Part shown: one piece after another, positions 1 through 9,200 of the stretch
Numbering within the stretch: the stretch's first letter is position 1
Layout of the letters: each line of letters starts with the position of its first letter
Source: an uncultured Candidatus Poseidoniales archaeon
Lineage (GTDB): Archaea; Thermoplasmatota; Poseidoniia; Poseidoniales; Poseidoniaceae
Length of the DNA stretch: 64,000 bases
Assembly (NCBI GenBank): GCA_902563095.1
Contig: CACEWA010000002.1
Span: 43,136-107,135 of the forward strand
Reading direction: 5' to 3'
Position numbers and translations under genes: made by a program
The notes under the pieces: generated by a model
What the model was told of the DNA's origin: nothing
Seen by the model: the letters and a program-made list of their open reading frames with translations, nothing else
Databases searched by the model: none

Positions 1-435
1 CAATTCACATGCGGAATCAATTTCTGCTTGGTGGCAGGTTTTTGATTGATTTAACATGGTAGAAGCATTAATTTCTGCACGGCGAGGTCCTGCTAGAAGT
101 TCACTAGCTTTCAGGAAAATAGCACAACGTGATTCCCAAGGCATTGTCGACCACATATCGTGAGCCTGTAATGCAGCATCAATAGCGGACTTGACTTCTT
201 TTTCTCCAGCCATATGCACTCTTGCAATGACATGACTATGGTCGTGAGGCATCACTTGTTCAACTATATCTCCAGTGAATACTTCTTCACCGTTAATGAT
301 ACATGGAATCTCCAAAATTTCGCTTTCTTGCTTTACCAATTCAGCCTTGAGAAGAGTTCTCTCATTACTGCCCGGAAGATATCCTAGCACGGGTTCATTG
401 ACAGGGGTTGGGGGTCGAACTACGTTGTTCACCAT
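1..435 (-). CDS. 1-pyrroline-5-carboxylate dehydrogenase, N-terminal part (runs off window)
   Basis: NAD-dependent aldehyde dehydrogenase expected to oxidise P5C/glutamate semialdehyde to glutamate, the last step of proline breakdown. Only the first 145 residues are present; the catalytic Cys lies outside the window. Recognised from N-terminal blocks typical of ALDH4A1-type enzymes: NEPVLGYLPGSNERTLLK near residue 13, IPCIINGEEVF, and IFLKASELLAGPRRAEI near residue 105. The ATG at 433-435 is the first Met in frame and puts the family blocks at the usual distance from the N-terminus. It lies downstream of msrA on the same strand, with a short GC hairpin in the gap. A generic aldehyde dehydrogenase is less likely because the N-terminal blocks are specific to the P5CDH group. 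Confidence 0.85.
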   Translation of the reverse strand, partial: MVNNVVRPPTPVNEPVLGYLPGSNERTLLKAELVKQESEILEIPCIINGEEVFTGDIVEQVMPHDHSHVIARVHMAGEKEVKSAIDAALQAHDMWSTMPWESRCAIFLKASELLAGPRRAEINASTMLNQSKTCHQAEIDSACEL

Positions 436-438
436 ATT

Positions 439-453
439 CACCCCGAAGGGGTG
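439..453. promoter_or_regulatory. Perfect 6-3-6 inverted repeat just upstream of the P5CDH start
   Basis: CACCCC-GAA-GGGGTG: two 6-base arms and a 3-base loop, 3 nt from the P5CDH start codon and about 20 nt past the msrA stop. It could be a terminator for msrA (no T-tract is seen), an operator, or a 5'-UTR hairpin. Similar short hairpins sit before several other starts in this window. Confidence 0.5.
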
Positions 454-472
454 TGGCACAAAATAATGCCCA

Positions 473-991
473 TCAATACAAATGAGACATTTTGTGCCTT
501 ACTTTGGCTAATTTTGGGGCTACAACCATCTGGCAGTAACCGTTTCCTGGATTCAATTCGAAGTAATTATGATGGTATTCTTCAGCCTCATGGTAATTTG
601 ACAACTCTGTAATCTCTGTGACTATTTCATCATCAAAGTACTGTTGGAAATCTTCTTTGATTCTTTCAGCTAGAATTTTCTGGTCCTCATCAATGTAGTA
701 AATCACTGAACGATATTGGGTGCCGATGTCGTTTCCTTGTCGATTTAGTTGAGTAGGGTCGTGTACTGTGAAGAAGACTTCGAGGATGGTTTCGTACGAG
801 ATTATTGAATCATCATAGATTATCTCTACGACTTCTGCATGACCAGTTGAACCACTGCAAACCGAATTGTAGTTTGGGTGCGGGTCATGCCCCCCTGCAT
901 ATCCAGGTAATGCAGATTCTATTCCTCGCATGTTCTTGTATGCACCTTCTACGCACCAGAAGCAACCTCCACCTAGTACCGCTCTTGCCAT
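473..991 (-). CDS. msrA: Peptide methionine-S-sulfoxide reductase MsrA
   Basis: Repairs oxidised proteins by reducing methionine-S-sulfoxide, normally using thioredoxin. At 172 aa it is the usual length for a single-domain MsrA. The catalytic motif GGCFWC lies at residues 8-13 with nucleophile Cys10. Further family blocks are YAGGHDPHPNYNSVCSGSTGHAEVV and, in the second half, FFTVHDPTQLNRQGNDIGTQYRS. Cytoplasmic, with no signal peptide. No MsrB is adjacent. The start MARAVLGGGCFW places the nucleophile at the typical distance from the N-terminus. Confidence 0.97.
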   Translation of the reverse strand: MARAVLGGGCFWCVEGAYKNMRGIESALPGYAGGHDPHPNYNSVCSGSTGHAEVVEIIYDDSIISYETILEVFFTVHDPTQLNRQGNDIGTQYRSVIYYIDEDQKILAERIKEDFQQYFDDEIVTEITELSNYHEAEEYHHNYFELNPGNGYCQMVVAPKLAKVRHKMSHLY

Positions 992-1180
992 AGTTAAGCC
1001 TGATGATTATCGTATATTGACTTCTGTAATTTGCAATGCGTGCGAGGGGCGCCTGAAATCAAGAATGAAGTTTGGGCCTCGGAAAAGCCTCTTGAAGCCC
1101 CTAGTATGCTGGATTGGGACTGAATAACCTGCCCATGCTAAATAGGGTAGGCAGACGGCCCACGCTTGGAGGTCATGGAA

Positions 1181-2665
1181 ATGGATGTGAGTTTTTCCGA
1201 TTTAGGTATTAGTCCACAGATGTGCCATGAACTCAGGCGTGCTGGTTTCGATGAACCATTCGAAGTTCAAAGAGAAACCATTCCTGATATGATGTTGGGA
1301 AGAGATGTTTGTTGCAGAGCTCCAACCGGGAGCGGTAAAACACTAGCATTCGGAATTCCTATGCTAGAAAGGGTAGGGAGAGGCGAGCCTAGTTTGCCCA
1401 AAGCACTAATTTTGACTCCAACCAGAGAACTTGCAGAGCAGATTCACGGAGTTCTTGACCCAATCGCTTGGGGATTGAATCTCAAAATTATGGCAATCTA
1501 TGGTGGAGTGTCATATTCCAAGCAAATTCGAAGACTTGACAGAGGAGTAGACATTGTAGTCGCTTGTCCTGGAAGATTGTTAGATCTAATCGACAGGGAG
1601 AATGTTTTCTTGGATGAAGTGGAAATCGTAATTCTCGATGAAGCAGATAGGATGGCAGATATGGGATTCACTGAACCTGTGTGCCAAATTTTGGAAGAAT
1701 GTTCTCCAAAGAGACAGACCGTCATGTTCAGTGCAACACTTGATGATGAAGTGGCTGAAATCAGAGATAAATATCAAACAGCACCTCAGATTATAGAAAT
1801 TGGTCCCGAGGAAGTTTCAGTCACAGAAATGAATCATCACTTCTGGTTAATGCCTAATTCTATGAAGAGTAGGATTAGCGCAGAAGCGATTCGTAAATCT
1901 GGCCGAGGATTCATTTTTTGTAGAACTCGTGCAGGAGTGGAAAGAGTCGCTGATGAGATGGAAGATGAAGGGCTGCGAGTTACTAGTATCCATGGTGGAA
2001 TGCCACAGAAGAAACGCTCTCAAGCGGTTGAAGATTTCACCGAGGGGCGTAGTCATGCTATTGTAGCAACCGATGTTGCAGCCCGTGGTCTAGACATCAA
2101 GGGAGTACACTGTGTTGTCCATTACGACCCTCCTGAGAACGGTAAAGCGTTCAAGCATCGTTCAGGCCGCACAGCTCGAGCAGGCGGCTCAGGTAACGTA
2201 ATCAGTTTGGTACAGAATCCTCAGAAGAAGAAATGGGCGACAATTCAGAAAGAAGTCGGCCTGAACATCAAATTCTCTACTCCAGAATTCAATGAAGTGA
2301 TTCAACACGAAGATATCTCTCACATCTCGCCTCCAAGAAGAGGTGGCCGAAATTCCAGACAAAGGAAAGACCGTAGAGGTCGACCAAATGATGGCGGTAA
2401 CCGTAACAGAGATCGAAAACACTACGGAAGAAGAAATGGTAGAGATGATACTAGAGGAGGAAACCGAGATTCTAGAGGTCAAAACCGTGGAAGATCCGGT
2501 GGTCGTGACGGTGGCCGTTCAGGCGGTCGTGGCGGTGGTCGTTCAGGTGGCGGCGGAAAACCTCGATTCAATCGTAACAATCGCCCACCAAAAGGCCCAG
2601 GTAGAAGCCGTGGCCGTGGTGGGGACAACAAGAGGAAATCGCGAAACAATCACACTCGCAGATGA
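1181..2665 (+). CDS. DEAD-box RNA helicase with RG-rich tail
   Basis: ATP-dependent RNA remodelling enzyme, 494 aa from this start. Motifs in order: Q-motif region FDEPFEVQRETIP; Walker A APTGSGKT (47-54); PTRELAEQ; PGR; DEAD (153-156); SAT (184-186); then in the second RecA-like domain HGG, ATDVAARGLDI and HRSGRTARAG. The last ~110 residues are a disordered Arg/Gly/Asn-rich tail with RGG-like repeats, expected to bind RNA nonspecifically. GGAGGT at 1168-1173 is 7 nt from the ATG at 1181, which favours this start; the in-frame ATG at 1175 and TTG at 1166 are less well spaced. Related to the RhlE/CsdA type; the precise RNA substrate cannot be told. Confidence 0.93.
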   Translation: MDVSFSDLGISPQMCHELRRAGFDEPFEVQRETIPDMMLGRDVCCRAPTGSGKTLAFGIPMLERVGRGEPSLPKALILTPTRELAEQIHGVLDPIAWGLNLKIMAIYGGVSYSKQIRRLDRGVDIVVACPGRLLDLIDRENVFLDEVEIVILDEADRMADMGFTEPVCQILEECSPKRQTVMFSATLDDEVAEIRDKYQTAPQIIEIGPEEVSVTEMNHHFWLMPNSMKSRISAEAIRKSGRGFIFCRTRAGVERVADEMEDEGLRVTSIHGGMPQKKRSQAVEDFTEGRSHAIVATDVAARGLDIKGVHCVVHYDPPENGKAFKHRSGRTARAGGSGNVISLVQNPQKKKWATIQKEVGLNIKFSTPEFNEVIQHEDISHISPPRRGGRNSRQRKDRRGRPNDGGNRNRDRKHYGRRNGRDDTRGGNRDSRGQNRGRSGGRDGGRSGGRGGGRSGGGGKPRFNRNNRPPKGPGRSRGRGGDNKRKSRNNHTRR

Positions 2666-2715
2666 ATGCTCTAGCCGTGCATCTGAAACAGGGTTTGATA
2701 TACTTCAAGCGCTGA

Positions 2716-5700
2716 ATGCTGCTTATGTATGGGCTGAGCAGTAGCAATAGTGCTCATAGTTCAAAGGCCAAATCAAGAATTGGAATTTCGATCATATTAC
2801 TGATGTTTGTATCAATTCTAACTCCTCTAGCCAGTGCGCAAAATATCGAATATGCTGCAACAGGAGCTCCACTCAGTGAAAATCCGGAAGAAGCCCCACT
2901 TACATACTCATATTCACCTGCGATTAGAGCCGCATTCACCCGAGTAAGTGACCTCTCACAATATTCTGAATCTGAGTTACAATCTACTTCAGAATGGGTC
3001 GTAGTAAGTTCGAAAAAGATGGGTGAACCCACTGGGCTTCTCTCTAATACATGGATTGTAGAAATCGAACCAGAACTCGCATTATCCCACTTCGCCAAGT
3101 TACAGGACAGCGGTGTTATCGAAGTTGCATACCCTCTAGTCGAGAGACAGATGACACCAAGATGGACTCCTAATGACACTTACTTTTCAGAACAATGGCA
3201 CTTAGAAAACACCGGTCAAGACAACGGAGTTTCGGGTGAAGATGTCAACATCACTGGCGCTTGGAACAGCGTTCGTGGAACAGGAGTGGTGATTGGAGTG
3301 GTCGATGATGGTCTGGAATGGGACCATGAAGATCTATCAGCAAATTATGAATCAAATCTGGATTATGATTACTGCAATTATGATTCCGACCCAATGCCTG
3401 CAAGTTGGGACGCACACGGCACTGCTGCTGCTGGTGTGGCCGCTGCAATCGGTAACAATGGCGTAGGAGTCAGTGGTGCAGCACCTGATGCATCTCTTGC
3501 GGGATTGATGTTAATCGCCTGTGGTAACTCAGATAATGATGAGGGAAACGCTCTTTCTCATCTAAACAATGATATCGATATTTACAGCAATAGCTGGGGC
3601 CCATCCGATAACGGTCAGACTCTATCTGGGCCTGGTCCATTGATGATTGCTGCTTTCGAGGATGATGCTTACAACGGCAGAAATGGTCTAGGAAATATAA
3701 TCACATGGGCTGCTGGAAATGGATTATCAAGTGACGATGACTCTAATCTTGATGGCTATGCTAACAGCAGATTTACGATTTCAGTAACCGCTGTCGACCA
3801 CGATGGTGACCAGACAAATTATGGTGAGCCGGGGGCTAATGTACTAGTTTCTGCTCCTTCTGATGGCAGTGGGGTTGGAATTACAACAACCGATAATGAA
3901 GGCAACAGTGGATATACAAACGGCGATTATACCAGTAATTTCGGCGGCACTTCAAGTGCTACTCCTCTAGTTTCTGGAGTTATCGCTTTGATGTTGGAAG
4001 CTAATTCTAATCTTACTTGGAGAGATGTTCAACAAATCATTGTAGAGAGTGCCAGAAAGAACGATCCAAACGATTCAGGTTGGAATACTAACGGCGCTGG
4101 CCACGAATTCAATCACAAATATGGATTTGGAGTAATCGATGCAGGTCATGCAGTTAGCCTAGCAGAAAACTGGACAAACCTAGGTCCTGAGGTTAACATT
4201 AGTAGCGGTACAATCACTGTTTCACAAACCATTCCAGATAATGAGCCCGACAATCCTGTTGTTTCAACGCACACAGTTTCTGAATCCCTAATCGTTGAGT
4301 CTGTGGACATTATCTTCGATGCAGACCATTCATATCGCAGCGATTTGGATGTCACGCTAATCTCCCCAGATGGTACTGAGTCTGAATTGGTCAACTATTT
4401 CGCAAACCGAGATAGTGGTAATAATTACAACGAGTGGCAATTCAATAGTGTGCAACACTGGGGAGAAGTTTCTGCAGGAACTTGGACTCTAGAAGTCTAT
4501 GATGATGGTAACCAGGACGAGGGAACATGGAATCATTGGGAGATTGTCATTCACGGTACAGAAGTTGATTTGGATAGCGATGGCGATGGAATAACAGATT
4601 CCAATGAGACAGATGTGTATGGCACAAACCCTGACAATCCCGATACCGATTCAGATGGATTGAATGACTATGTCGAAATCTTCACAACTGGAACAGACCC
4701 AGTTGACGCAGATACTGATGACGACTTCCTAAATGATGGAATAGAGGTCAATGTGAACAATACAGACCCATTCGACAATGATACCGACGATGATGGAATC
4801 ACAGACGGCTTAGAAGTTCTCAATTATTTCACAGACCCGTTAGTTCCTGACCCAGACGCTGACTTAGACGGATATTATTGGTTCCAAGACTGTAATGATA
4901 CCAATCCTGATGTCTATCCATATGCCCTAGAGATTCTCAATGGAATTGATGATGATTGTGACATGATGTGGGATGAAGGATTCAATGCTACGGATACTGA
5001 TAATGATAATCTCTCAGACTATTCTGAATACCATGCCTATGGTACCAATTTGAGTAACCTCGACACAGATGGCGACTTACTGAGCGACGGTGACGAGGTT
5101 CTAATCTACTTCACAGACCCTCTAGTAAAGGATAATGATTCAGATTCAGATGGCTGGTATTGGTTCCAAGACTGTAATGATACGAATCCAGAAATCAATC
5201 CAGATGTTGTAGAATCATTGGATGGAATTGATAATAATTGTAGAGATGGTATTGATGAAGATTTCATCGGCCAAGATTCGGACTCAGATGGACTACTTGA
5301 TTTGGACGAGTTCAACAATATGTCCACCAATCCATTCGACCCAGATTCTGATGCTGATGGTCTAACGGATGGTGATGAGTACCTCAATTTGTCAACCGAT
5401 CCTATGGACAAGGATTCTGATGATGATGGCTTGGAAGATGGTGTAGAGGTCCTAGAGACCTTTACTGACCCACTGGTTCCGGATTTAGATGAGGATTCAG
5501 ATGGTTTCAGATGGTTCGAAGAATGTGATGACTCCAATCCTCTAATCAATCCAAATCAAGATGAATTTTGGAATGGCTTGGATGATGATTGTGATGAAGA
5601 AATCGATGAAATAATCGACAGATTATCCTACATTTCATGGAGTCCAAATAGTGATATTTTGCTTAATGCTACTTTCGATAATCTCGAGTTGTCTGTCGTT

Positions 5701-6213
5701 GTAAACCTAACCGATGAAGAGAAAGAGAGGCTAGGTCTTTCGATCGTGTGGCTGAGAAATAACACGATTATCGGTAACGGTTCCACATTTAGTGAAGCTG
5801 CATGGAATTGTGATAACCAATCTGCTGATTTGGGAATAATTCTGTGCAACCATGATGGATTCATTGGCCCATGGATTATCAGTGCAATAGTTTCTGACGG
5901 AGTTCAGGATATGTATGTCACCTGGTATGTTTCCTATGAGGTATGGCATCCTCCAGAACCAGTTGTTAAAGATGAGGAAACAGAAGATGCATCTTCGGAT
6001 TTCGATGTTACGACCAACCAAATTTTATTCTTGGGACTTGGAGTTCTGATAGTGATTCTACTGGTCATGCTAATTTCCGGAGGCAAAAAACCACCAAAAT
6101 CAGAACAATCAGTCTTTGTTAATCCTAGGTATGAGCCAATGGGCAATCAGTACTCCTCAGTACCTGGGGCTCCAAGTCTACCCCCTCCTCCGGGAGCCTT
6201 CAAGCAATGGTAG
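2716..6213 (+). CDS. Secreted, membrane-anchored subtilisin-like protease (S8) with P-domain and Ca-binding repeats
   Basis: Large extracellular protease of 1165 aa. A hydrophobic signal segment (about 21-41, ending ASA) precedes a propeptide-like region. The S8 domain carries Asp197 (VIGVVDDG), His234 (WDAHGTAAAG), Asn335 (WAAGNG) and Ser413 (GTSSATP). A proprotein-convertase-like P-domain follows (about 490-615, LDVTLISPDGTES and GTWTLEVYDDG). Then come Asp-rich thrombospondin type 3 repeats interleaved with three MopE-like metal-binding motifs (DCNDTNP...NGIDDDCD). One C-terminal TM (about 1100-1120) and a short Pro-rich cytoplasmic tail end the protein, so the protease should face outward. 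ATG at 2725 is an alternative start. Probable role: degradation of protein outside the cell; the substrate is unknown. Confidence 0.92.
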   Translation: MLLMYGLSSSNSAHSSKAKSRIGISIILLMFVSILTPLASAQNIEYAATGAPLSENPEEAPLTYSYSPAIRAAFTRVSDLSQYSESELQSTSEWVVVSSKKMGEPTGLLSNTWIVEIEPELALSHFAKLQDSGVIEVAYPLVERQMTPRWTPNDTYFSEQWHLENTGQDNGVSGEDVNITGAWNSVRGTGVVIGVVDDGLEWDHEDLSANYESNLDYDYCNYDSDPMPASWDAHGTAAAGVAAAIGNNGVGVSGAAPDASLAGLMLIACGNSDNDEGNALSHLNNDIDIYSNSWGPSDNGQTLSGPGPLMIAAFEDDAYNGRNGLGNIITWAAGNGLSSDDDSNLDGYANSRFTISVTAVDHDGDQTNYGEPGANVLVSAPSDGSGVGITTTDNEGNSGYTNGDYTSNFGGTSSATPLVSGVIALMLEANSNLTWRDVQQIIVESARKNDPNDSGWNTNGAGHEFNHKYGFGVIDAGHAVSLAENWTNLGPEVNISSGTITVSQTIPDNEPDNPVVSTHTVSESLIVESVDIIFDADHSYRSDLDVTLISPDGTESELVNYFANRDSGNNYNEWQFNSVQHWGEVSAGTWTLEVYDDGNQDEGTWNHWEIVIHGTEVDLDSDGDGITDSNETDVYGTNPDNPDTDSDGLNDYVEIFTTGTDPVDADTDDDFLNDGIEVNVNNTDPFDNDTDDDGITDGLEVLNYFTDPLVPDPDADLDGYYWFQDCNDTNPDVYPYALEILNGIDDDCDMMWDEGFNATDTDNDNLSDYSEYHAYGTNLSNLDTDGDLLSDGDEVLIYFTDPLVKDNDSDSDGWYWFQDCNDTNPEINPDVVESLDGIDNNCRDGIDEDFIGQDSDSDGLLDLDEFNNMSTNPFDPDSDADGLTDGDEYLNLSTDPMDKDSDDDGLEDGVEVLETFTDPLVPDLDEDSDGFRWFEECDDSNPLINPNQDEFWNGLDDDCDEEIDEIIDRLSYISWSPNSDILLNATFDNLELSVVVNLTDEEKERLGLSIVWLRNNTIIGNGSTFSEAAWNCDNQSADLGIILCNHDGFIGPWIISAIVSDGVQDMYVTWYVSYEVWHPPEPVVKDEETEDASSDFDVTTNQILFLGLGVLIVILLVMLISGGKKPPKSEQSVFVNPRYEPMGNQYSSVPGAPSLPPPPGAFKQW
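4567..5625 (+). repeat. Asp-rich TSP3 and MopE-like repeat array within the subtilase
   Basis: About 350 codons of repeated D-x-D-x-DG units (thrombospondin type 3 style) are broken by three near-copies of a ~35-residue MopE-like unit. Each unit reads roughly DG-(Y/F)-x-W-F-(Q/E)-(D/E)-C-(N/D)-D-(T/S)-NP, then NG(I/L)DDDCD or its variant GIDNNC. The DNA copies near 4860, 5145 and 5490 are visibly alike (the TGGTTCCAAGACTGTAATGA block occurs in the first two). Such repeats usually bind calcium. Confidence 0.8.
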
Positions 6214-6215
6214 AA

Positions 6216-9200
6216 TCATTCATCATGCTTAGTCCACTCAGTATCTGCTTGACCGCGATACCAGTTCTCACCGTTGTACTTCAGCCATGAAAAACCGAAT
6301 TCATCAGTTTGGTCTGGTGGAATTTCAATTGAAGGAATTACATCGATGTGAGGCAAATCTTTCTGTTCTGCTTCTACCAATGGAGTTTGTTCCACATCAG
6401 TCATTGGCTCAAATTCTTCAGCAGCCATGAGCAACTCAGCATTCTCAAACTTGTCATCTAATTCAGAACGTAGGCGTTCTAGGCGAATACCTTGGTGTGG
6501 ACCTAATAATCTCAGCATTAGGCTGTATTCCCATCTTAGTGCAACTTGTTCTAATTCTTCTCTTGAATTAGATTCATTCAACTGTTCTTCATAGCGAGCA
6601 CATCGGGAATTACGAGTAACGAAGCCAAAGGCAATCCATGCGAAAATCGGTACACCACCAAAGATGCCGATTAGGTCCCAAGCACCTAATCCAATGTTTC
6701 CGATTTGAATTTCGAAACTGTCTACAGGTGTAGAGTTTGGATCAAGTGGGTCTGTACCTGCTCGAATTTCATCAGCGTCAGTCCACTCATCATTGTCATC
6801 ATCACCATCTGCATTGTTGCCGATACCGTCTCCATCAGTGTCTAGACATTCCAGAGGGTTGTCCCAGAACTTATCAACCCCATCCAAACATTTGTCGTTA
6901 TCTAAGTCTCCAGGGGATGCAACGCGAGGTAAGATATCGATAGTATCGTCATATCCATCATTATCGAAATCGTTCAGATATGGGTCAGCATCTGTTCCAG
7001 ATTGGTTGTCTCCCAATCCGTCTCCGTCAGCATCTTCCCACTGTGTAGGGTTCTCTGGGAATAAGTCATACAATCTTCCAGTAGGGTTGTCGCCATATCC
7101 GTCACCATCCCTGTCAGACCATTGAGTAGCATCGGTTGGGAATGAATCAGGATTGTTTCCAGTACTGTTGTCGCCGTATCCATCTCCGTCAATATCGCCC
7201 CACTGCGTAGGGTCATCTGGGAATTTGTCAGCTCCAATACCCATCGGGTTGTCACCCATTCCATCACCATCAGCGTCTTCCCATTGTGTAGGGTCGTAAG
7301 GGAAAGCATCGGATTGATCATCAATACCATCACGGTCAGAATCAGCATATCGGCTCGCATCATTTGGATATGCGTCTCCTAAGTTTCCTTGCGGGTTGTC
7401 TCCATATCCATCACCGTCAGAATCTTTCCACTGTGTTGGGTCGAATGGGAAATCATCACTTGAATCAGGATATCCGTCACTGTCTGAATCTAGGTGTTCA
7501 GCCGGGTCATTAGGGAAGTCATCTCCTTCATCGGACCAGCCATCACCGTCAGTGTCCAAGCAGCCATATCTATCGATTGTAGAATTGCCAAAGACAGTAG
7601 GGCATGAATCTCCTGCGTTACCGAACTCTTCGTCACCATAGGTGTCACCATCTGTATCGTATTGCTGAGTAGCATCTGTGGGGAATGCATCTGAATTATC
7701 TCCTACTCCATCTCCATCCATATCTGACCATTCTGTGGGGTCATTCTTGAACGGATCTAAGATGTCTGGGCGGCCATCTCCATCAGCATCAGGGCAGCCT
7801 TTCTCGAATTCAAATGTGGAGTTGCCAGGTATTCTGGAGCAGTAATCTTCGTAATCTTCGAAGCCATCATTGTCATCATCATAATCTTCCAAAGCATCCA
7901 TACAACCGTCATCATCTAAATCAGAAGCATTGGTTCTAATCCATCCAGTCATTCCCTTTGGACAGCTATCCAAAGTATCGTTCAGTTGGTCATTGTCATC
8001 ATCATCATCTTCTAATTCATCTTGGCAACCATCCGAATCATGGTCAAGGCTACCTATTGATTTGAATCCTAATGGTGAATTCGGACAATAATCAAGTAGG
8101 TCTTGAACGAAATCACCATCATCATCGTTATCATTAACATCTGCAATATCATCGTCATCATAGTCCCTTGACATCCATGCAAGGAATAAGTCATGGTTAC
8201 CCAGTGGCGCAACGGTACTTCCTCCAAAATTTACTGCGCCATCCATGGTCCCAATAACATATAATCGTCCTATTTTATTGTCCATATAAACAGCAATACC
8301 TCTGTCTAAACCAGCGCCTCCAAATGATTTTCCCCATTGTGCTTGACCAAAATAATCAAATTTAATGACATAACCATTGTCAGAGGTGCCTGCTGGAGAA
8401 ATAGATTTTCCATTTCCTAGAGAAATCACACCATTAGTTGAGTATCCAGTGATGTAGATATTATTGCTCGAATCGATATGCATTCCCCATCCATAAACAT
8501 CACAACCACAATCAATTTCTTTTCCCCACTGCCATGAACCACTACCATTGATTTTTGCTATAAATCCGCTAGACAAACCTCCTGCAGATATGACACTTCC
8601 ATTAAATGTCATATCTGCATAAAAATCTCCCAAAACAAATATTTCATCGTCGCCAATTAACTCAAGATTACGAATGTAACTGTTACTTGAAGATGATGCA
8701 GATTGAGTAATCCATAATAATTCTGCATTTGAATCAAATTTTGCAACAAATCCTGACCAACAAGAACTACAAGACAATGTTCCTCCAGTACCATTTTGTA
8801 ATGTATAATCCAAAAAATTAGCATAACTCCCTACAAGATATAAGTCTCCAAATGAATCAGTATGCAAATCATATGGCTGAACTACACTATTGGAAAATCC
8901 ACCAAATGTTGCAGAACTTATTTGCCGAATGCCAGAATTATTGTATTTGGAAATTATCATCGCATTTTGATTCCCTGTTCTGTATGCGATCCACACATTG
9001 TCGAATGAATCAATTGTAATAGAATTTGGAGTAGTAGCATACCCTGGAGAAATTTCATGGGCATTAACTGCCCATTCCCAAGTTCCATTATTGTTAATCT
9101 TAGAAACAATGTTTGAATAAACTCCATTCACAGTAACGCTGATTGAGCCATATTCAAGAACCCGACTTGCAGGATTTGAATAAAAAGAATTTACCAAGTA

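Noticed and set aside
999-1060. Possible box C/D RNA (TGATGA ... CTGA) between msrA and the helicase
   Set aside because: The first box begins with a pyrimidine, no D'/C' pair is convincing, and the terminal stem is missing.
2343-2744. Acidic, Val/Glu-rich frame overlapping the helicase tail
   Set aside because: It is a +1 shadow of the RG-repeat coding region with no initiation signal.
6793-7641. Ser/Pro-rich plus-strand frames opposite the TSP3 repeats
   Set aside because: They are the antisense reading of the repeated GAY-GGN codons; their repetitiveness is inherited from the minus-strand gene.
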